DNA from: Actinomadura soli
GTDB taxonomy: Bacteria > Actinomycetota > Actinomycetes > Streptosporangiales > Streptosporangiaceae
NCBI RefSeq assembly: GCF_005889715.1
Contig: NZ_VCKW01000025.1
Location: 1 to 51,812, forward strand
Direction: 5' to 3'
DNA: 51,812 nucleotides
Position 1 is the first letter of the stretch. Every line of letters begins with the position of its first letter. Shown piece after piece: positions 17,180 through 26,244 of this stretch. The translations under genes and the position numbers were made by a program. The notes beneath the pieces were generated by a model that saw only the letters and a program-made list of their open reading frames with translations, ran no database searches and had not been told where the DNA came from.

Positions 17180-17427
17180 TGTAAACCTCCATCGCGCGAA
17201 GTGACATCAATTGCTGAAGAAGACGCCGCCTGTTCACCGGCGGTTGGCTCGGTGCCGCGTCCGAATGCGGCCGTTCGCGCAGGAACGGCCGTGTCGTTAC
17301 CCGGAATGGAGGTCCAGGGCAGCCCGGACGATCGAGTCGGTGTCGATGCCGCTCGTTCGCGTCGCAGCGCAGGAGCCGCTGGTACTCGGGGTTGGGCATC
17401 GCGTCGATGCGGGCGCGCAGGAACCCC

Positions 17428-17661
17428 GTCCTCGGCCTCGCCGAATGCGCCGAGCGCGCCGGGTTGAGCAAGAGCTCGGCGCACCGGCTGCTGACCGGGC
17501 TCGCCGAGATCGGGCTCGTGGAGCGCGACCAGGCGGGCAACTGGCAGATCGGGGAGCTGCCGCTGCGGCTGGCCGCGATCCGGCTCTCGCACAGCACCAT
17601 GCGGCGGGAGGCCGTGACCGCGCTGGTCGAGCTGGGCCGGCGCTTCGACGCCGCCACCGCC
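17428..17661 (+). pseudogene. IclR-family regulator remnant (HTH only)
   Basis: About 78 residues match the winged-helix N-terminal domain of IclR regulators (LAECAERAGLSKSSAHRLL, then GLVERDQAGNWQIGE). The N-terminal start region and the whole effector-binding domain are missing. The downstream frame runs into a metallo-beta-lactamase fragment in another frame. Nothing suggests a functional start. This is a truncated relic produced by deletion or recombination. Confidence 0.7.
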
Positions 17662-17665
17662 TCCG

Positions 17666-18067
17666 CTGGGCCTCGACGCCGCGCTGCGCGCCGGGATCTA
17701 CCCGCCCGGATACCGGTTCGCGCCCTGCCCCGGCGTGCTCACGCCGGACGCGGCGGACCTGGGCCCGATCCGGGCGCTGCCGACGCCGGGGCACAGCGCC
17801 GACCACACCGCCTACCTGTTCACCGCGGGCGGCACGACCTACGCCTGCACGGGCGACCTCCTCTTCAGCCGGGGACGGATCGTCCTGCCGGGCGCGGAGG
17901 ACGCCGACGTCCAGGAGCTGCGGCGGTCGCTGGAACGGCTCCGCGACGCTCGGCCCGACGTCCTGCTCCCCGGCCACGGCACGCCGGTGATGGCGGACGC
18001 GACCTGGCACATCGCGCAGGCCCTCGCCGCCTTCGACCTGGGGCGGCTGCCCGCCTCCTTCACCTGA
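17666..18067 (+). pseudogene. Metallo-beta-lactamase-fold hydrolase, C-terminal remnant
   Basis: The frame encodes the second half of an MBL-fold hydrolase: TPGHSADHTAYL, TGDLLF and LLPGHGTPV carry the usual late metal ligands. The first half with the HxHxDH motif is absent. It abuts the IclR remnant in a different reading frame. A GTG at 17735 could start a 110-residue protein, but it would lack half the active site. Confidence 0.7.
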
Positions 18068-18099
18068 CCCGGCTCCATTACCGACCCTAGGAACGTTCC

Positions 18100-18849
18100 A
18101 TGAGCAGAAGCGTCATCGTCACCGGCGGTGGGGGCGGCATCGGATCCGCCATCACCCGCCGCCTCGCCGCGCCCGGCCGGACCGTCGTCGTCTTCGAGGC
18201 CGGGCCGGACGCCGTCGAACGCGCCCGCGCCGAGCTGGCAGGGGTGGCCGAGGTGATGGCGGTGGACGCGGGCGACCCGGCCGCGATCGGCGCGGCCGTC
18301 ACCGCGGCCGCCGCCGCGCACGGGGCGCCGGAGATCCTGGTGAACTGCGCGGCCGTGACCGGTGCCCCCGCCAAGGCGTCCCTCCTCGACACGTCCGACG
18401 AGCTGCTGGCGCGCGTCCTCGCGGTCAACACCGTCGGGCCGTTCATCTGCGCCCGCGAGGCCGCGCGGCACATGGTCGCGGCGGGCGGCGGCACGATCGT
18501 CAACATCGGGTCGATCGCCGCGCACCGGGGCCAGCTCGACGCGTCCGCCTACACCGTCAGCAAGTCCGCGATGACCGGGCTGACCCGCGCGCTCGCCATG
18601 GAGCTCGGGCCGGCGGGCGTCCGGGTCGTCCAGGTCGACCCGGGCGACATCAGCACCTCCCGCAGCGACCGGCTCGTCGAGCTGGTCGAGACCGACCGGG
18701 CCCGCTCGGGCGTCTCGGGCCTGCCGCCGCTCGGCCGCCGCGGGCGGCCGGAGGAGATCGCCGAGGTGGTCGCGTTCCTCTGCTCGCCGGGGGCCTCGTT
18801 CGTCTCCGGCACCCAGATCGTCGTCGACGGCGGATACCTCGCCGGATAG
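18100..18849 (+). CDS. Short-chain dehydrogenase/reductase
   Basis: This is a 249-residue classical SDR with a TGGGGGIG cofactor loop, NCAAV, a catalytic Ser in NIGSIAA and YTVSK (Tyr/Lys). It ends in the usual VVDGGYLAG. It should oxidise or reduce an alcohol or ketone with NAD(P)H. A 10-bp palindrome GGAACGTTCC (18090-18099) lies directly before the ATG and includes the only ribosome-binding-like sequence (AGGAA). The threonine aldolase gene follows after 8 bases, so the two form an operon and may act on a beta-hydroxy amino acid or related compound. Confidence 0.88.
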   Translation: MSRSVIVTGGGGGIGSAITRRLAAPGRTVVVFEAGPDAVERARAELAGVAEVMAVDAGDPAAIGAAVTAAAAAHGAPEILVNCAAVTGAPAKASLLDTSDELLARVLAVNTVGPFICAREAARHMVAAGGGTIVNIGSIAAHRGQLDASAYTVSKSAMTGLTRALAMELGPAGVRVVQVDPGDISTSRSDRLVELVETDRARSGVSGLPPLGRRGRPEEIAEVVAFLCSPGASFVSGTQIVVDGGYLAG

Positions 18850-18857
18850 GGGCCCTC

Positions 18858-19892
18858 ATGATCGACCTTCGCTCCGACGTCAAGACGCTGCCCACCGAGG
18901 GCATGCTGCGCGCGATGACCACCGCCCCGCTCGGCGACGAGCAGGAGCGCGAGGACCCGACCGTCCGCGCCCTGGAGGACGACCTCACCGAGCTGCTCGG
19001 CCAGGAGGCGGCCGTCTTCGTCCCCTCCGCGACCATGGCCAACCAGATCGCGACGCTGTGCCTGGTGGAGCGCGGCCAGGAGATCGTCGGGGAGCAGCAC
19101 CGCCACATGTTCCGGTACGAGGCGGGCGGCCCCGCCTACCTCGCCGGCGCCGTCGTCACCGGCCTGCCGGGGACGGCCGGGGTGTTCACCGGGGACCAGG
19201 TCCGCGAGATCGCCCAGCTCCGGGACTCCGAGCACCGGCCCCGCACCGCGCTCGCCCTCGTGGAGAACACCCACAACGTCTCCGGCGGGCGGGTCTGGCC
19301 GCTCCCCGCGCTGGACGACCTCTACGACACCCGCGACGAGCTGGGGCTCGCCGTCCACATCGACGGGGCCCGCCTCTTCAACGCGTCCGTGGCGCTGGAC
19401 GTCCCGCCCGCCCGGATCACCGCGCGGGCGCGTACCGTCGCCGTCTGCTTCTCCAAGGGCCTCGGCGGCCCGGCGGGCGCGGCCCTCGTAGGCCGCGCCG
19501 ACGTGCTCGCCCCCGCCCGCCGGATCCGCCAGATGCTCGGCGGCTCGCTCCGCCAGGCGGGCGTCCTGGCGGGCGCCGCACGGTACGCGCTCGAGCACAA
19601 CATCGCGCGGCTGGCCGACGACCACGCGAACGCGCGCACCCTCGCGGGCCTGCTCGCCGAGGGCGGCCTCCCCGTCGACCCCGCCGGGACCGGCACCAAC
19701 TTCGTCTTCCTCGACGTGGCGCCGCTCGGCCTCGCGCGCGACGCCGCCCGGGACCGGCTGCGCGCCGGCGGGGTCCTGTGGTCCAACTCGCACCACCCCA
19801 CGCTCCTGCGCGCCGTCACCCACCTGGGCCACTCCAAGGCCGACGTCCACACCGCCGCGACCCGCACGATCCGCGCCCTGACCACCGGCTGA
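18858..19892 (+). CDS. Low-specificity L-threonine aldolase family (PLP)
   Basis: This 344-residue fold-type I PLP enzyme begins IDLRSDVKTLPT, as threonine aldolases do. It has HIDGARLFNA and the PLP-lysine segment CFSKGLGGPAG. The family splits beta-hydroxy-alpha-amino acids such as threonine into glycine and an aldehyde. It is translated just after the SDR gene. A PGM1-like ATP-grasp ligase follows 144 bases later on the same strand. The true substrate may be a modified beta-hydroxy amino acid. Confidence 0.88.
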   Translation: MIDLRSDVKTLPTEGMLRAMTTAPLGDEQEREDPTVRALEDDLTELLGQEAAVFVPSATMANQIATLCLVERGQEIVGEQHRHMFRYEAGGPAYLAGAVVTGLPGTAGVFTGDQVREIAQLRDSEHRPRTALALVENTHNVSGGRVWPLPALDDLYDTRDELGLAVHIDGARLFNASVALDVPPARITARARTVAVCFSKGLGGPAGAALVGRADVLAPARRIRQMLGGSLRQAGVLAGAARYALEHNIARLADDHANARTLAGLLAEGGLPVDPAGTGTNFVFLDVAPLGLARDAARDRLRAGGVLWSNSHHPTLLRAVTHLGHSKADVHTAATRTIRALTTG

Positions 19893-20036
19893 ACGCCGCC
19901 GGGAGAATCCTTGGCCTGATTTTGGGACTGACCGAGGGCCGATTGGAAAGTACCTCCCTCGACGTGAAATCCCCCGGCGGCTTCCGGCACCACCTCGGAC
20001 GGACAGGCCGTCAGCGCGCGAAAAGTGGGGGGTCCC

Positions 20037-21434
20037 GTGCTGGACATCGCGGTCTACTCGATGCACTACAGCCCGAGGGTCCTGCGCGAACTCCCCTATG
20101 TCGAGTATTTCGTCGAGCGCGGGCTGACCCATCTGGCGGGCCTGCGGGGTTCGCGCGACCGGCTCATCGTTCTGACGTCGCGGCCGGTCGTCCAGGACGT
20201 CCTGTCGTACCACCTGCGTGAGGTGTGCGGCATGAGCGAGGCGGAGGAGGCCGCCGCGCGCGGCCGTCTGACGCTGATGACGGCGGGTCCGGCGGAGAAC
20301 GCGTCGCTGGCCGAGGCGCTGTGCAGTGACGCGGCGGCGATGGCGCGGCTGCGGCGCGAGGTGGAGGGCGCGGACCGGGCGCGGCTGCACATGTTCGCGG
20401 CGGACCCGTCCGGCGAGGAACTGGGGCGGCGGCTCGGCGTGCCGCTGTCGGAGCCCTCCACGGATCTCGCGCGCTACTGGGGCAGCAAGGCGGGCGGCAA
20501 GGAGGCGTTCCGGCTCGCGGGCGTCCCGACGGCGCGGTGCGAGCCGTCGCTCTGCCGGTCCGCGGACGAGGTCGCCGTGGCGGCCCTGCGGCTGGCCCGC
20601 GGCCCCGGCGCGCCGGAACGGATCATGGTCAAGCTGAACGGCCCCGAGTGGGGGGACGCGATCGGCAACATGGTCGTCGACACGGCCGAGCTGGTCCGGA
20701 CGGGTGACATCGGCCGCTCGATCGACACGATCCTGCAACCGTGGCCCGACTTCAGCTCGGAGATCGCCGCCGAGGGCGCGGTGGTGGAGGAGTTCCTGGC
20801 CGACGCCGAATGCTCGCCCAGCGGCCAGGGGATCATCACGCCGGACGGTGAGGTCAGGGTCGTGTCGAGCCATCAGCAGATCGTCCGGTCCGGTCAGTAC
20901 GTCGGCTGCGAGTTCCCGGCTCCCGAAAGGTTCGTGGACCAGATCCGCGAGGCCGTGGAGAGGACGGGACGCGTCCTCGCCGAGCGCGGGATGCGCGGCT
21001 CGTTCGGCATCGATTTCATCGGGCGGCGCGACGGCTCCCTCGTCGCGGTGGAGATCAACGCCCGGAAGGTCGCGACGTCGCACGTCCTGGACACCGTGGA
21101 GGCGGCGGCGCGGGCGCGGCTCGGCGCCGACGGGCGGACGCCGTCCGGGCCGGTGCGGTACGTCCACCGCCGGTTGCACGCCGACGAGATGAGGAGCCTC
21201 TCGCCTGGGGAGGCCGTGGCGCTTCTGCGCCGGGCAGGGCTTCTCTACGACCGCGCGCGGGGAACGGGCGTCCTGCTGCACATCCTCGGCGCGCTGCCCG
21301 AGCACGGCTACGTCGAGGCGACCGCCGTGCATCGCACCCGCGAGCAGGCCGTCGCCGTGCTCGCGGACGCCGAGTCACTGCTCCTGACCACGGCCGCCCC
21401 CGGGAAGAAGGCGCTCAACCGCCTCGCCCCCTAG
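20037..21434 (+). CDS. ATP-grasp ligase, PGM1-related
   Basis: This 465-residue protein has ATP-grasp features: a central MVKLNGPEWGDAIGN segment, VVEEFLAD, GSFGIDFIG and EINARKV near the metal site. The wide N-terminal domain and C-terminal extension match proteins annotated as peptide ligase PGM1-related, named after the pheganomycin peptide ligase that joins amino acids to peptides. The GTG at 20037 sits behind AGTGGGGGG. Here it has no obvious precursor peptide or other biosynthesis genes, except perhaps the upstream aldolase. The ligated substrates are unknown. Confidence 0.78.
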   Translation: MLDIAVYSMHYSPRVLRELPYVEYFVERGLTHLAGLRGSRDRLIVLTSRPVVQDVLSYHLREVCGMSEAEEAAARGRLTLMTAGPAENASLAEALCSDAAAMARLRREVEGADRARLHMFAADPSGEELGRRLGVPLSEPSTDLARYWGSKAGGKEAFRLAGVPTARCEPSLCRSADEVAVAALRLARGPGAPERIMVKLNGPEWGDAIGNMVVDTAELVRTGDIGRSIDTILQPWPDFSSEIAAEGAVVEEFLADAECSPSGQGIITPDGEVRVVSSHQQIVRSGQYVGCEFPAPERFVDQIREAVERTGRVLAERGMRGSFGIDFIGRRDGSLVAVEINARKVATSHVLDTVEAAARARLGADGRTPSGPVRYVHRRLHADEMRSLSPGEAVALLRRAGLLYDRARGTGVLLHILGALPEHGYVEATAVHRTREQAVAVLADAESLLLTTAAPGKKALNRLAP

Positions 21435-21452
21435 GAACCCTTAGGAGCCGGC

Positions 21453-22673
21453 TCAGTGCCAGATCGTCCGCAGGACGCGCATCACGTTGCCGCCCGTGAC
21501 CTTGAGGATGTCCTCGTCGCTCCAGCCCTCCCGGACGAGCCATCCCACGATGTTGTGGAAGCACTCGCTGGGGTTCTCCAGCCCGGCGACGTGGTCAACC
21601 GTGGGGTGGTCCGGCGTCCCGGTCGCCTGGTGGACGCCGAAGTTGGCGGCGAAGACGCGGTGCGAGCCGACGTGGTCGCCGTACATGGTGTCGGGGCCGA
21701 ACGCGACGTGGTCGATGCCCATGAGCTCGACGCAGTACATGAAGTGGTCCATCACCGAGTCGAGGGTGTGAACCGGGTGGTCCGGCGAGATGGTGGTGTG
21801 CGGGGCGGCCTCCAGGCCGAGCACGCCGCCCGACTCGGCGCAGGCCCGGAGGACGTCGTCGGGCTTGAGGCGCGGGATCGGCCACAGCGCGCGGGCCCCG
21901 GCATGGGTGATCAGCACCGGCCGCTCCGACGCCTCGATGGTGTCCAGCGAGGTCCGGTCGCCGGAGTGCGAGACGTCGATGACGATGCCGAGCTTGTTCA
22001 TCCGCTCCACGGCCCGCCTGCCGAAGACGGTGAGGCCGCCGTCGCCCGCCTCCTTGAGGCCGCTGCCGAGGGCGTTCGACTCGGAGTACGCGATCCCCAT
22101 CTGGCGGATGCCGAAGCCGTAGAGGATGTCGAGCCGGTCCAGCTCGTTCTCGATGGGCGTCGAGCATTCCAGGCCCATGACCATCGCGAGCCCGCCCCGC
22201 CGGTGCGCCTCCTCGATGTCGGAGACGCGGTGCGCGACGCGGACGTAGTCCTGGTGGGCGATGTCGGACAGCCGCATCCCGAGGTCGTACAGGACGTCGT
22301 CCCATTTCCAGCCCGATCTGCTGGTCACGCAGCAGGTGCCGCCGAGGAGGTTGTCGAAGACGGCGGTGAGGCCGGAGCGCGAGAGCCCCTCGTACGCCGT
22401 GTGCTGGCGGCCGGTGCGGATGTAGTCCAGCGCCTGGTCGAGGTTCTGGGCGTGCCGCGTGGGGTGGTCGTGCAGGCTGATGATGACGTTGTCGTTGATC
22501 AGCGCCTGCCGCCGCTCGTCCTGCTCCGGCGTGAGTCCGAGGTCGTGGGCGGGGAGCCGGTCCAGCTCGGGCGCGAGGTCGAAGGTCTCGTAGTCGGCGC
22601 CCTCGTCCAGGTAGGAGAAGGAGCGGTATCCCTCGTGGCGGGGAGCGCGGTAAGGGAGTCCGGCGGCGGTCAT
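21453..22673 (-). CDS. Membrane dipeptidase (M19, renal dipeptidase family)
   Basis: This 406-residue M19 zinc dipeptidase has the early ligand motif SLHDHP, the bridging Glu in MGLECSTP, DVSHSG and LITHAGAR. It ends at the FGPDTMYGDH and NPSECFHNIVGWL regions typical of the family. M19 enzymes cleave dipeptides, including Cys-Gly from glutathione breakdown. There is no signal peptide, so it is cytosolic here. The ATG overlaps the upstream reductase stop as ATGA. It is the last gene of an operon led by a Pot-type ABC importer and fits a role in breaking down an imported peptide-like compound. Confidence 0.88.
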   Translation of the reverse strand: MTAAGLPYRAPRHEGYRSFSYLDEGADYETFDLAPELDRLPAHDLGLTPEQDERRQALINDNVIISLHDHPTRHAQNLDQALDYIRTGRQHTAYEGLSRSGLTAVFDNLLGGTCCVTSRSGWKWDDVLYDLGMRLSDIAHQDYVRVAHRVSDIEEAHRRGGLAMVMGLECSTPIENELDRLDILYGFGIRQMGIAYSESNALGSGLKEAGDGGLTVFGRRAVERMNKLGIVIDVSHSGDRTSLDTIEASERPVLITHAGARALWPIPRLKPDDVLRACAESGGVLGLEAAPHTTISPDHPVHTLDSVMDHFMYCVELMGIDHVAFGPDTMYGDHVGSHRVFAANFGVHQATGTPDHPTVDHVAGLENPSECFHNIVGWLVREGWSDEDILKVTGGNVMRVLRTIWH

Positions 22674-23713
22674 GCGGTCGTCCCCTTCGGGTTCGTCGGT
22701 GACTTCGTCAGTGACGCGAGATGGTCCAGGCAGGCGGTGCCGCGCTCGACGGTGCCCTGTTCCGCGCCGTGGACGAGGTCCAGCAGGCCGGTCAGGAGCG
22801 GCACGTCGCGGCCCTGTTCGCGGGCGAGCGCGACGACCGGGCCGACGATCTGGTCGACCTCGGTCTGGCGGTGGTGGACGGCGAGGTCGCGCCAGACGCC
22901 GGTGCGTCCGAGGCCGTGGGCGCGCCAGTAGTCCTGCTGCGCCTTCCAGGCCGCGTCCGCGCGGGCGGCGTCGCGGGAAACGGCGGTGAAGACGGCGGGG
23001 TCGAAGCCGTCGAGGGCGACGCACCGGACGCCGACCGCCGCAGCGACTCCGGCCACTTCAGCGACCAGGGCCTCGAACATGGGGCGGTACTCCGGCCAGC
23101 CGAAGATGACCGGGACATCCTCGTCGACGAGGGCCGTCGCGATGTACGCCGCGCCCACGGCGGCCTTGCTCCACAGCGCGCCCGCGATGTTGCCGGTCGC
23201 CTCTGCCTGGTGGAAATCCCTGGTGAAGGTGTCGGCGAGTTCCTGCGTCCGCGCGGACGGACGTCCGTCCATCTCGCCCACGAGCAGGGTGCCGGGGCCC
23301 ATGTAGTGGATCACGCCGGGTGATGCGTAGTAGCCGCCGAAGGTGAGCAGCGACCCGACGACCCGCTCCTCCCCCACCAGGGCGCCGATCTTGGCCTCTT
23401 CCAGCCCGTTCTGCATGGAGACGACATATCCGTCGCCGGTCAGGAGCGGGGCGATCGGCTCCAGGGCGGCGCCGGTGTGCCGTGCCTTCACCGCGAGCAG
23501 GACGGTGCTCAGCGGCTCGTCCAGCTCGGAGATGTGGAGGGCGCGGACGGCGACGGTCCGTTCGACGTGGCCGGTCAGCGTCAGGCCGTTCGCCTTGATG
23601 GCCTCGACGTGCTCCTCGTTCGCGTCGACCACCGTGACGTCGTGCCCGGCCGGGACGAGATGAGCCGCGACGATGCCGCCGATCGCGCCCGCTCCGATGA
23701 TGTGGATCTTCAT
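22670..23713 (-). CDS. ApbA/PanE-like ketopantoate reductase family protein
   Basis: This 347-residue protein starts MKIHIIGAGAIGG, the NAD(P)-binding loop of 2-dehydropantoate 2-reductases, followed by VLLAVKARHT and SMQNGLEE. The helical C-terminal domain is typical. In a catabolic operon with an SDR and a dipeptidase it is unlikely to make pantothenate and more likely reduces or oxidises a 2-oxo acid from the imported compound. The start overlaps the SDR stop in a TGATG arrangement. Confidence 0.85.
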   Translation of the reverse strand: MKIHIIGAGAIGGIVAAHLVPAGHDVTVVDANEEHVEAIKANGLTLTGHVERTVAVRALHISELDEPLSTVLLAVKARHTGAALEPIAPLLTGDGYVVSMQNGLEEAKIGALVGEERVVGSLLTFGGYYASPGVIHYMGPGTLLVGEMDGRPSARTQELADTFTRDFHQAEATGNIAGALWSKAAVGAAYIATALVDEDVPVIFGWPEYRPMFEALVAEVAGVAAAVGVRCVALDGFDPAVFTAVSRDAARADAAWKAQQDYWRAHGLGRTGVWRDLAVHHRQTEVDQIVGPVVALAREQGRDVPLLTGLLDLVHGAEQGTVERGTACLDHLASLTKSPTNPKGTTA

Positions 23714-24480
23714 CACATCTCCGAGGTCTCGGGCATCTGGGTGCGTCCGGCGTGCGAGCCGCCGCTGATGTCGATGACGGCGCCGGTTGTCCAGGCGGAC
23801 GCGTCGGAGAGCAGGAACGCGGCCGCGTGGGCGATGTCGTCCGGTGCGCCGGTCCGTCCCAGGGGCGTGAGGTCGAGCTGGAGGGCGAAGTAGGGGTGCA
23901 GGCCCTCGTCGCCCTTGTGCTGGACCTCGTCCAGGACGAGCCCGGGCTGGATGGCGTTGGCGCGGATCCCGTGCGGGCCGCCCTCGATCGCGGTGACGGC
24001 GGTCAGCGAGTTCACCGCGGCCTTGGAGCCGCTGTAGTGGCTGCCGCCGGTGCGCGGCGAGGTCGCCGCGCAGGAGCTGATGTTGACGATCGATCCGGCG
24101 GTGCCCCGCTCGATCCAGCGCAGCATCATCGCGCGGGTGGTGAGCATGCTGCCGCGCGCGTTGATGGCGAACACGCGGTCCCACTCCTCCACCGTCATCT
24201 TCGTCAGCGGCAGGTTCGGGTAGTGGCCGTGCGAGTTCACGAGGCCGTCGAACCGGCCGAGGGAGTCTTCGAGCCCGGTCACCGCCGCCTCGACGCCGTC
24301 CTGGTCGGAGACGTCGCAGGAGGTGTACCGGAAGTCGTCGCCCTCCGGGACCCGGGCGGTCTCGCCGAGGTCGGCGCCGCCGACCCGGGCACCGGCGTCG
24401 AGCAGCGCCCGGACGAGCGCGCGTCCGATCCGGCCGTTGCAGCCGGTGACCAGGACGGTCCGGTTCCCCAGGTCCGTCAT
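23713..24480 (-). CDS. Short-chain dehydrogenase/reductase
   Basis: This 255-residue SDR has a TGCNGRIG cofactor loop, NSHGHYP (the usual NAG position is altered), NISSCAA and YSGSK. The IDISGGSHAG end is typical. It lies 22 bases after the PotC-like permease gene and overlaps the ApbA-like gene, so it belongs to the importer operon. It probably oxidises or reduces a hydroxyl of the transported substrate. Confidence 0.87.
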   Translation of the reverse strand: MTDLGNRTVLVTGCNGRIGRALVRALLDAGARVGGADLGETARVPEGDDFRYTSCDVSDQDGVEAAVTGLEDSLGRFDGLVNSHGHYPNLPLTKMTVEEWDRVFAINARGSMLTTRAMMLRWIERGTAGSIVNISSCAATSPRTGGSHYSGSKAAVNSLTAVTAIEGGPHGIRANAIQPGLVLDEVQHKGDEGLHPYFALQLDLTPLGRTGAPDDIAHAAAFLLSDASAWTTGAVIDISGGSHAGRTQMPETSEM

Positions 24481-24502
24481 GAGAGGGCCTCCTTCGTATC
24501 CG

Positions 24503-25345
24503 TCACTTCTGGCTCTCCTGGGTGCGGCGCAGGGCCTCCATGGCGTTGCCCCGCTTGAGCAGCACCGCCGCCACGATGACGAGCGCCACGCTGAACAGGA
24601 TCATCAGCGACGACAGCGCCGCGACAGTCGGGTCCTGGTGCTTGATCGTGTAGTTGAACAGGGCGATCGGAAGCGTCTCGGTCCCCGGCTTCAGCAGGAA
24701 GATCGTGGACTCAAGCTGGTCGAAGGAGACGATGAACGCGAACAGCGCCCCCACGGTGATCGAGACCCGGATCTGCGGCAGGACGATCTGGCGGAACGTC
24801 GTGAACGGCGAGGCCCCGAGATCGCGGGACGCCTCTTCGAGGCTCCGGTCGAGGCCGACCATCGCCGCGCTCACCAGCGTGACCACGAAGGGCAGCGAGA
24901 TGACCGCGTGCGACACCACGACCGACCACAGCTGCCCGTAGCCGCCGATCTTCGCGAAGAAGACGAAGAGGCCCACGCCCAGGACGATCTTGGGCACGAC
25001 GAGCGACGCGAGAATGGCCCCTGAGATCAGCCCCTTCGCGAACAGCCGCCCGCGCACGAACGCGTAGGAGGCCATCGCCCCGATGACGGTCGCGAGCACG
25101 GTCGACAGCGCCGCGAGGACCAGCGAGTAGACGGCGGAGTTCCCGAACTCCGGGACCTGGAAGATGTTCTCGTACCACTTGAGCGAGAAGCCCGGCGGCG
25201 GGAACTTGTTGTAGGACACGCTGCTGAACGAGTTCAGGATCACCACGACCAGCGGCGCGAGCACGAAGAAGACGCACAGCGCGGTGATCACGTGCAGGAT
25301 CAGCCTGCGCACGCGGGCCGCCCGGAACGTGGAAGAAGAAGCCAT
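24503..25345 (-). CDS. ABC transporter permease, PotC-like
   Basis: This 280-residue inner-membrane permease has about six hydrophobic helices and the EAA loop EEASRDLGASPFTTFRQIVLP, which contacts the ATPase. It is similar to the second permease of spermidine/putrescine-type importers. The start overlaps the first permease stop as TGATG. Together with the adjacent permease, ATPase and binding protein it forms a complete importer. Confidence 0.9.
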   Translation of the reverse strand: MASSSTFRAARVRRLILHVITALCVFFVLAPLVVVILNSFSSVSYNKFPPPGFSLKWYENIFQVPEFGNSAVYSLVLAALSTVLATVIGAMASYAFVRGRLFAKGLISGAILASLVVPKIVLGVGLFVFFAKIGGYGQLWSVVVSHAVISLPFVVTLVSAAMVGLDRSLEEASRDLGASPFTTFRQIVLPQIRVSITVGALFAFIVSFDQLESTIFLLKPGTETLPIALFNYTIKHQDPTVAALSSLMILFSVALVIVAAVLLKRGNAMEALRRTQESQK

Positions 25346-26244
25346 CACTTCACCTTCGTCCTGCGCGAGACGGCGCCGAAGACCAGGACGGCGGCGAGCG
25401 CGCCCACCAGCAGCACCGTGCTCTCCACGGACGCGATCGGCCACTCGACGGAACTGGTGTCGTTGTAGATGGTCACCGGCAGGAACTTGACCCGTCCGCC
25501 GCCCAGGATCGACGGGATCACCAGCGACCCGAGCACCAGCGTGAAGCAGATCTGCGCCCCCGCGACCAGACCCGGCAGCGACAGCCGGAACGTGACCCGG
25601 CGGAACGTCGTGAACCAGCTCGCGCCGAGATCGGACGACGACTCCAGCACCTCCGGCTCGATCTGCTGTAGCGACGTGTAGACCGGGTAGACGACGAACG
25701 GCAGGAACATGTGGACCATGCCGATGACCACGCCGCTGGTCTGGAACAGCAGCTCGGGCGGGTTGTCGCTGATGTGGGCGACGTCGAGGAACCAGGCGAG
25801 CGGGCCGTGGTCGGCGAGGACGACCTGCCACCCGTACGCCCGGACGACCGAGCTGACCAGCATGGGCAGGAAGGCGACGACGCCGAGCGTGACCCGCAGC
25901 CAGTCGCTGCCCGTCCGCCACATCGCGTAGGCGAGCGGATAGCTGACCAGCACCGAGAACACGGTGGCGATCGCCGCGATCTTGACCGTGCTCAGCAGGA
26001 TGTCGATGTAGTAGCCGTCGGTCAGGAATGACTTGTAGTGCTCCAGCGTGAAGCCCGAGTCGCCGATCCCGTTGTCCTCGGTCGTGCCGAAGCCGTACCG
26101 GAAGAAGATCACCATCGGGACGAGGAAGAACAGGACGACCAGCAGCAGCGCCGGGAGCAGCAGGAACCAGCCCGCGGCGGCGGAACGCGCGCGGGCCGCG
26201 GAACGGCCGCGGCCGCGCGGCTTCGAGGACGTCGCGGCGGTCAT
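25345..26244 (-). CDS. ABC transporter permease, PotB-like
   Basis: This 299-residue permease has a basic, unstructured first 22 residues, then about six transmembrane helices. The EAA loop reads ESSSDLGASWFTTFRRVTF. It matches the first permease of polyamine-type importers. The ATG overlaps the ATPase stop as ATGA and its own stop overlaps the next permease, so translation is tightly coupled. Confidence 0.9.
   Translation of the reverse strand: MTAATSSKPRGRGRSAARARSAAAGWFLLLPALLLVVLFFLVPMVIFFRYGFGTTEDNGIGDSGFTLEHYKSFLTDGYYIDILLSTVKIAAIATVFSVLVSYPLAYAMWRTGSDWLRVTLGVVAFLPMLVSSVVRAYGWQVVLADHGPLAWFLDVAHISDNPPELLFQTSGVVIGMVHMFLPFVVYPVYTSLQQIEPEVLESSSDLGASWFTTFRRVTFRLSLPGLVAGAQICFTLVLGSLVIPSILGGGRVKFLPVTIYNDTSSVEWPIASVESTVLLVGALAAVLVFGAVSRRTKVK

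Noticed and set aside
17299..17450. Minus-strand fragment containing MPNPEYQRLL and GIDTDSIVRAAL in two frames
   Set aside because: It looks like the frameshifted end of some enzyme, but the family could not be recognised with enough support to list it.
18549..21332. A 927-residue minus-strand open frame
   Set aside because: It is antisense to SDR, threonine aldolase and ATP-grasp genes, which have clear motifs and ribosome-binding sites.
20037..21434. Pheganomycin-type biosynthetic cluster
   Set aside because: Only the ligase-like gene is present, with no precursor peptide or other pathway genes nearby.
22670..23713. Pantothenate biosynthesis role for the ApbA/PanE-like protein
   Set aside because: It lies in a transporter-catabolic operon with no other pantothenate genes.
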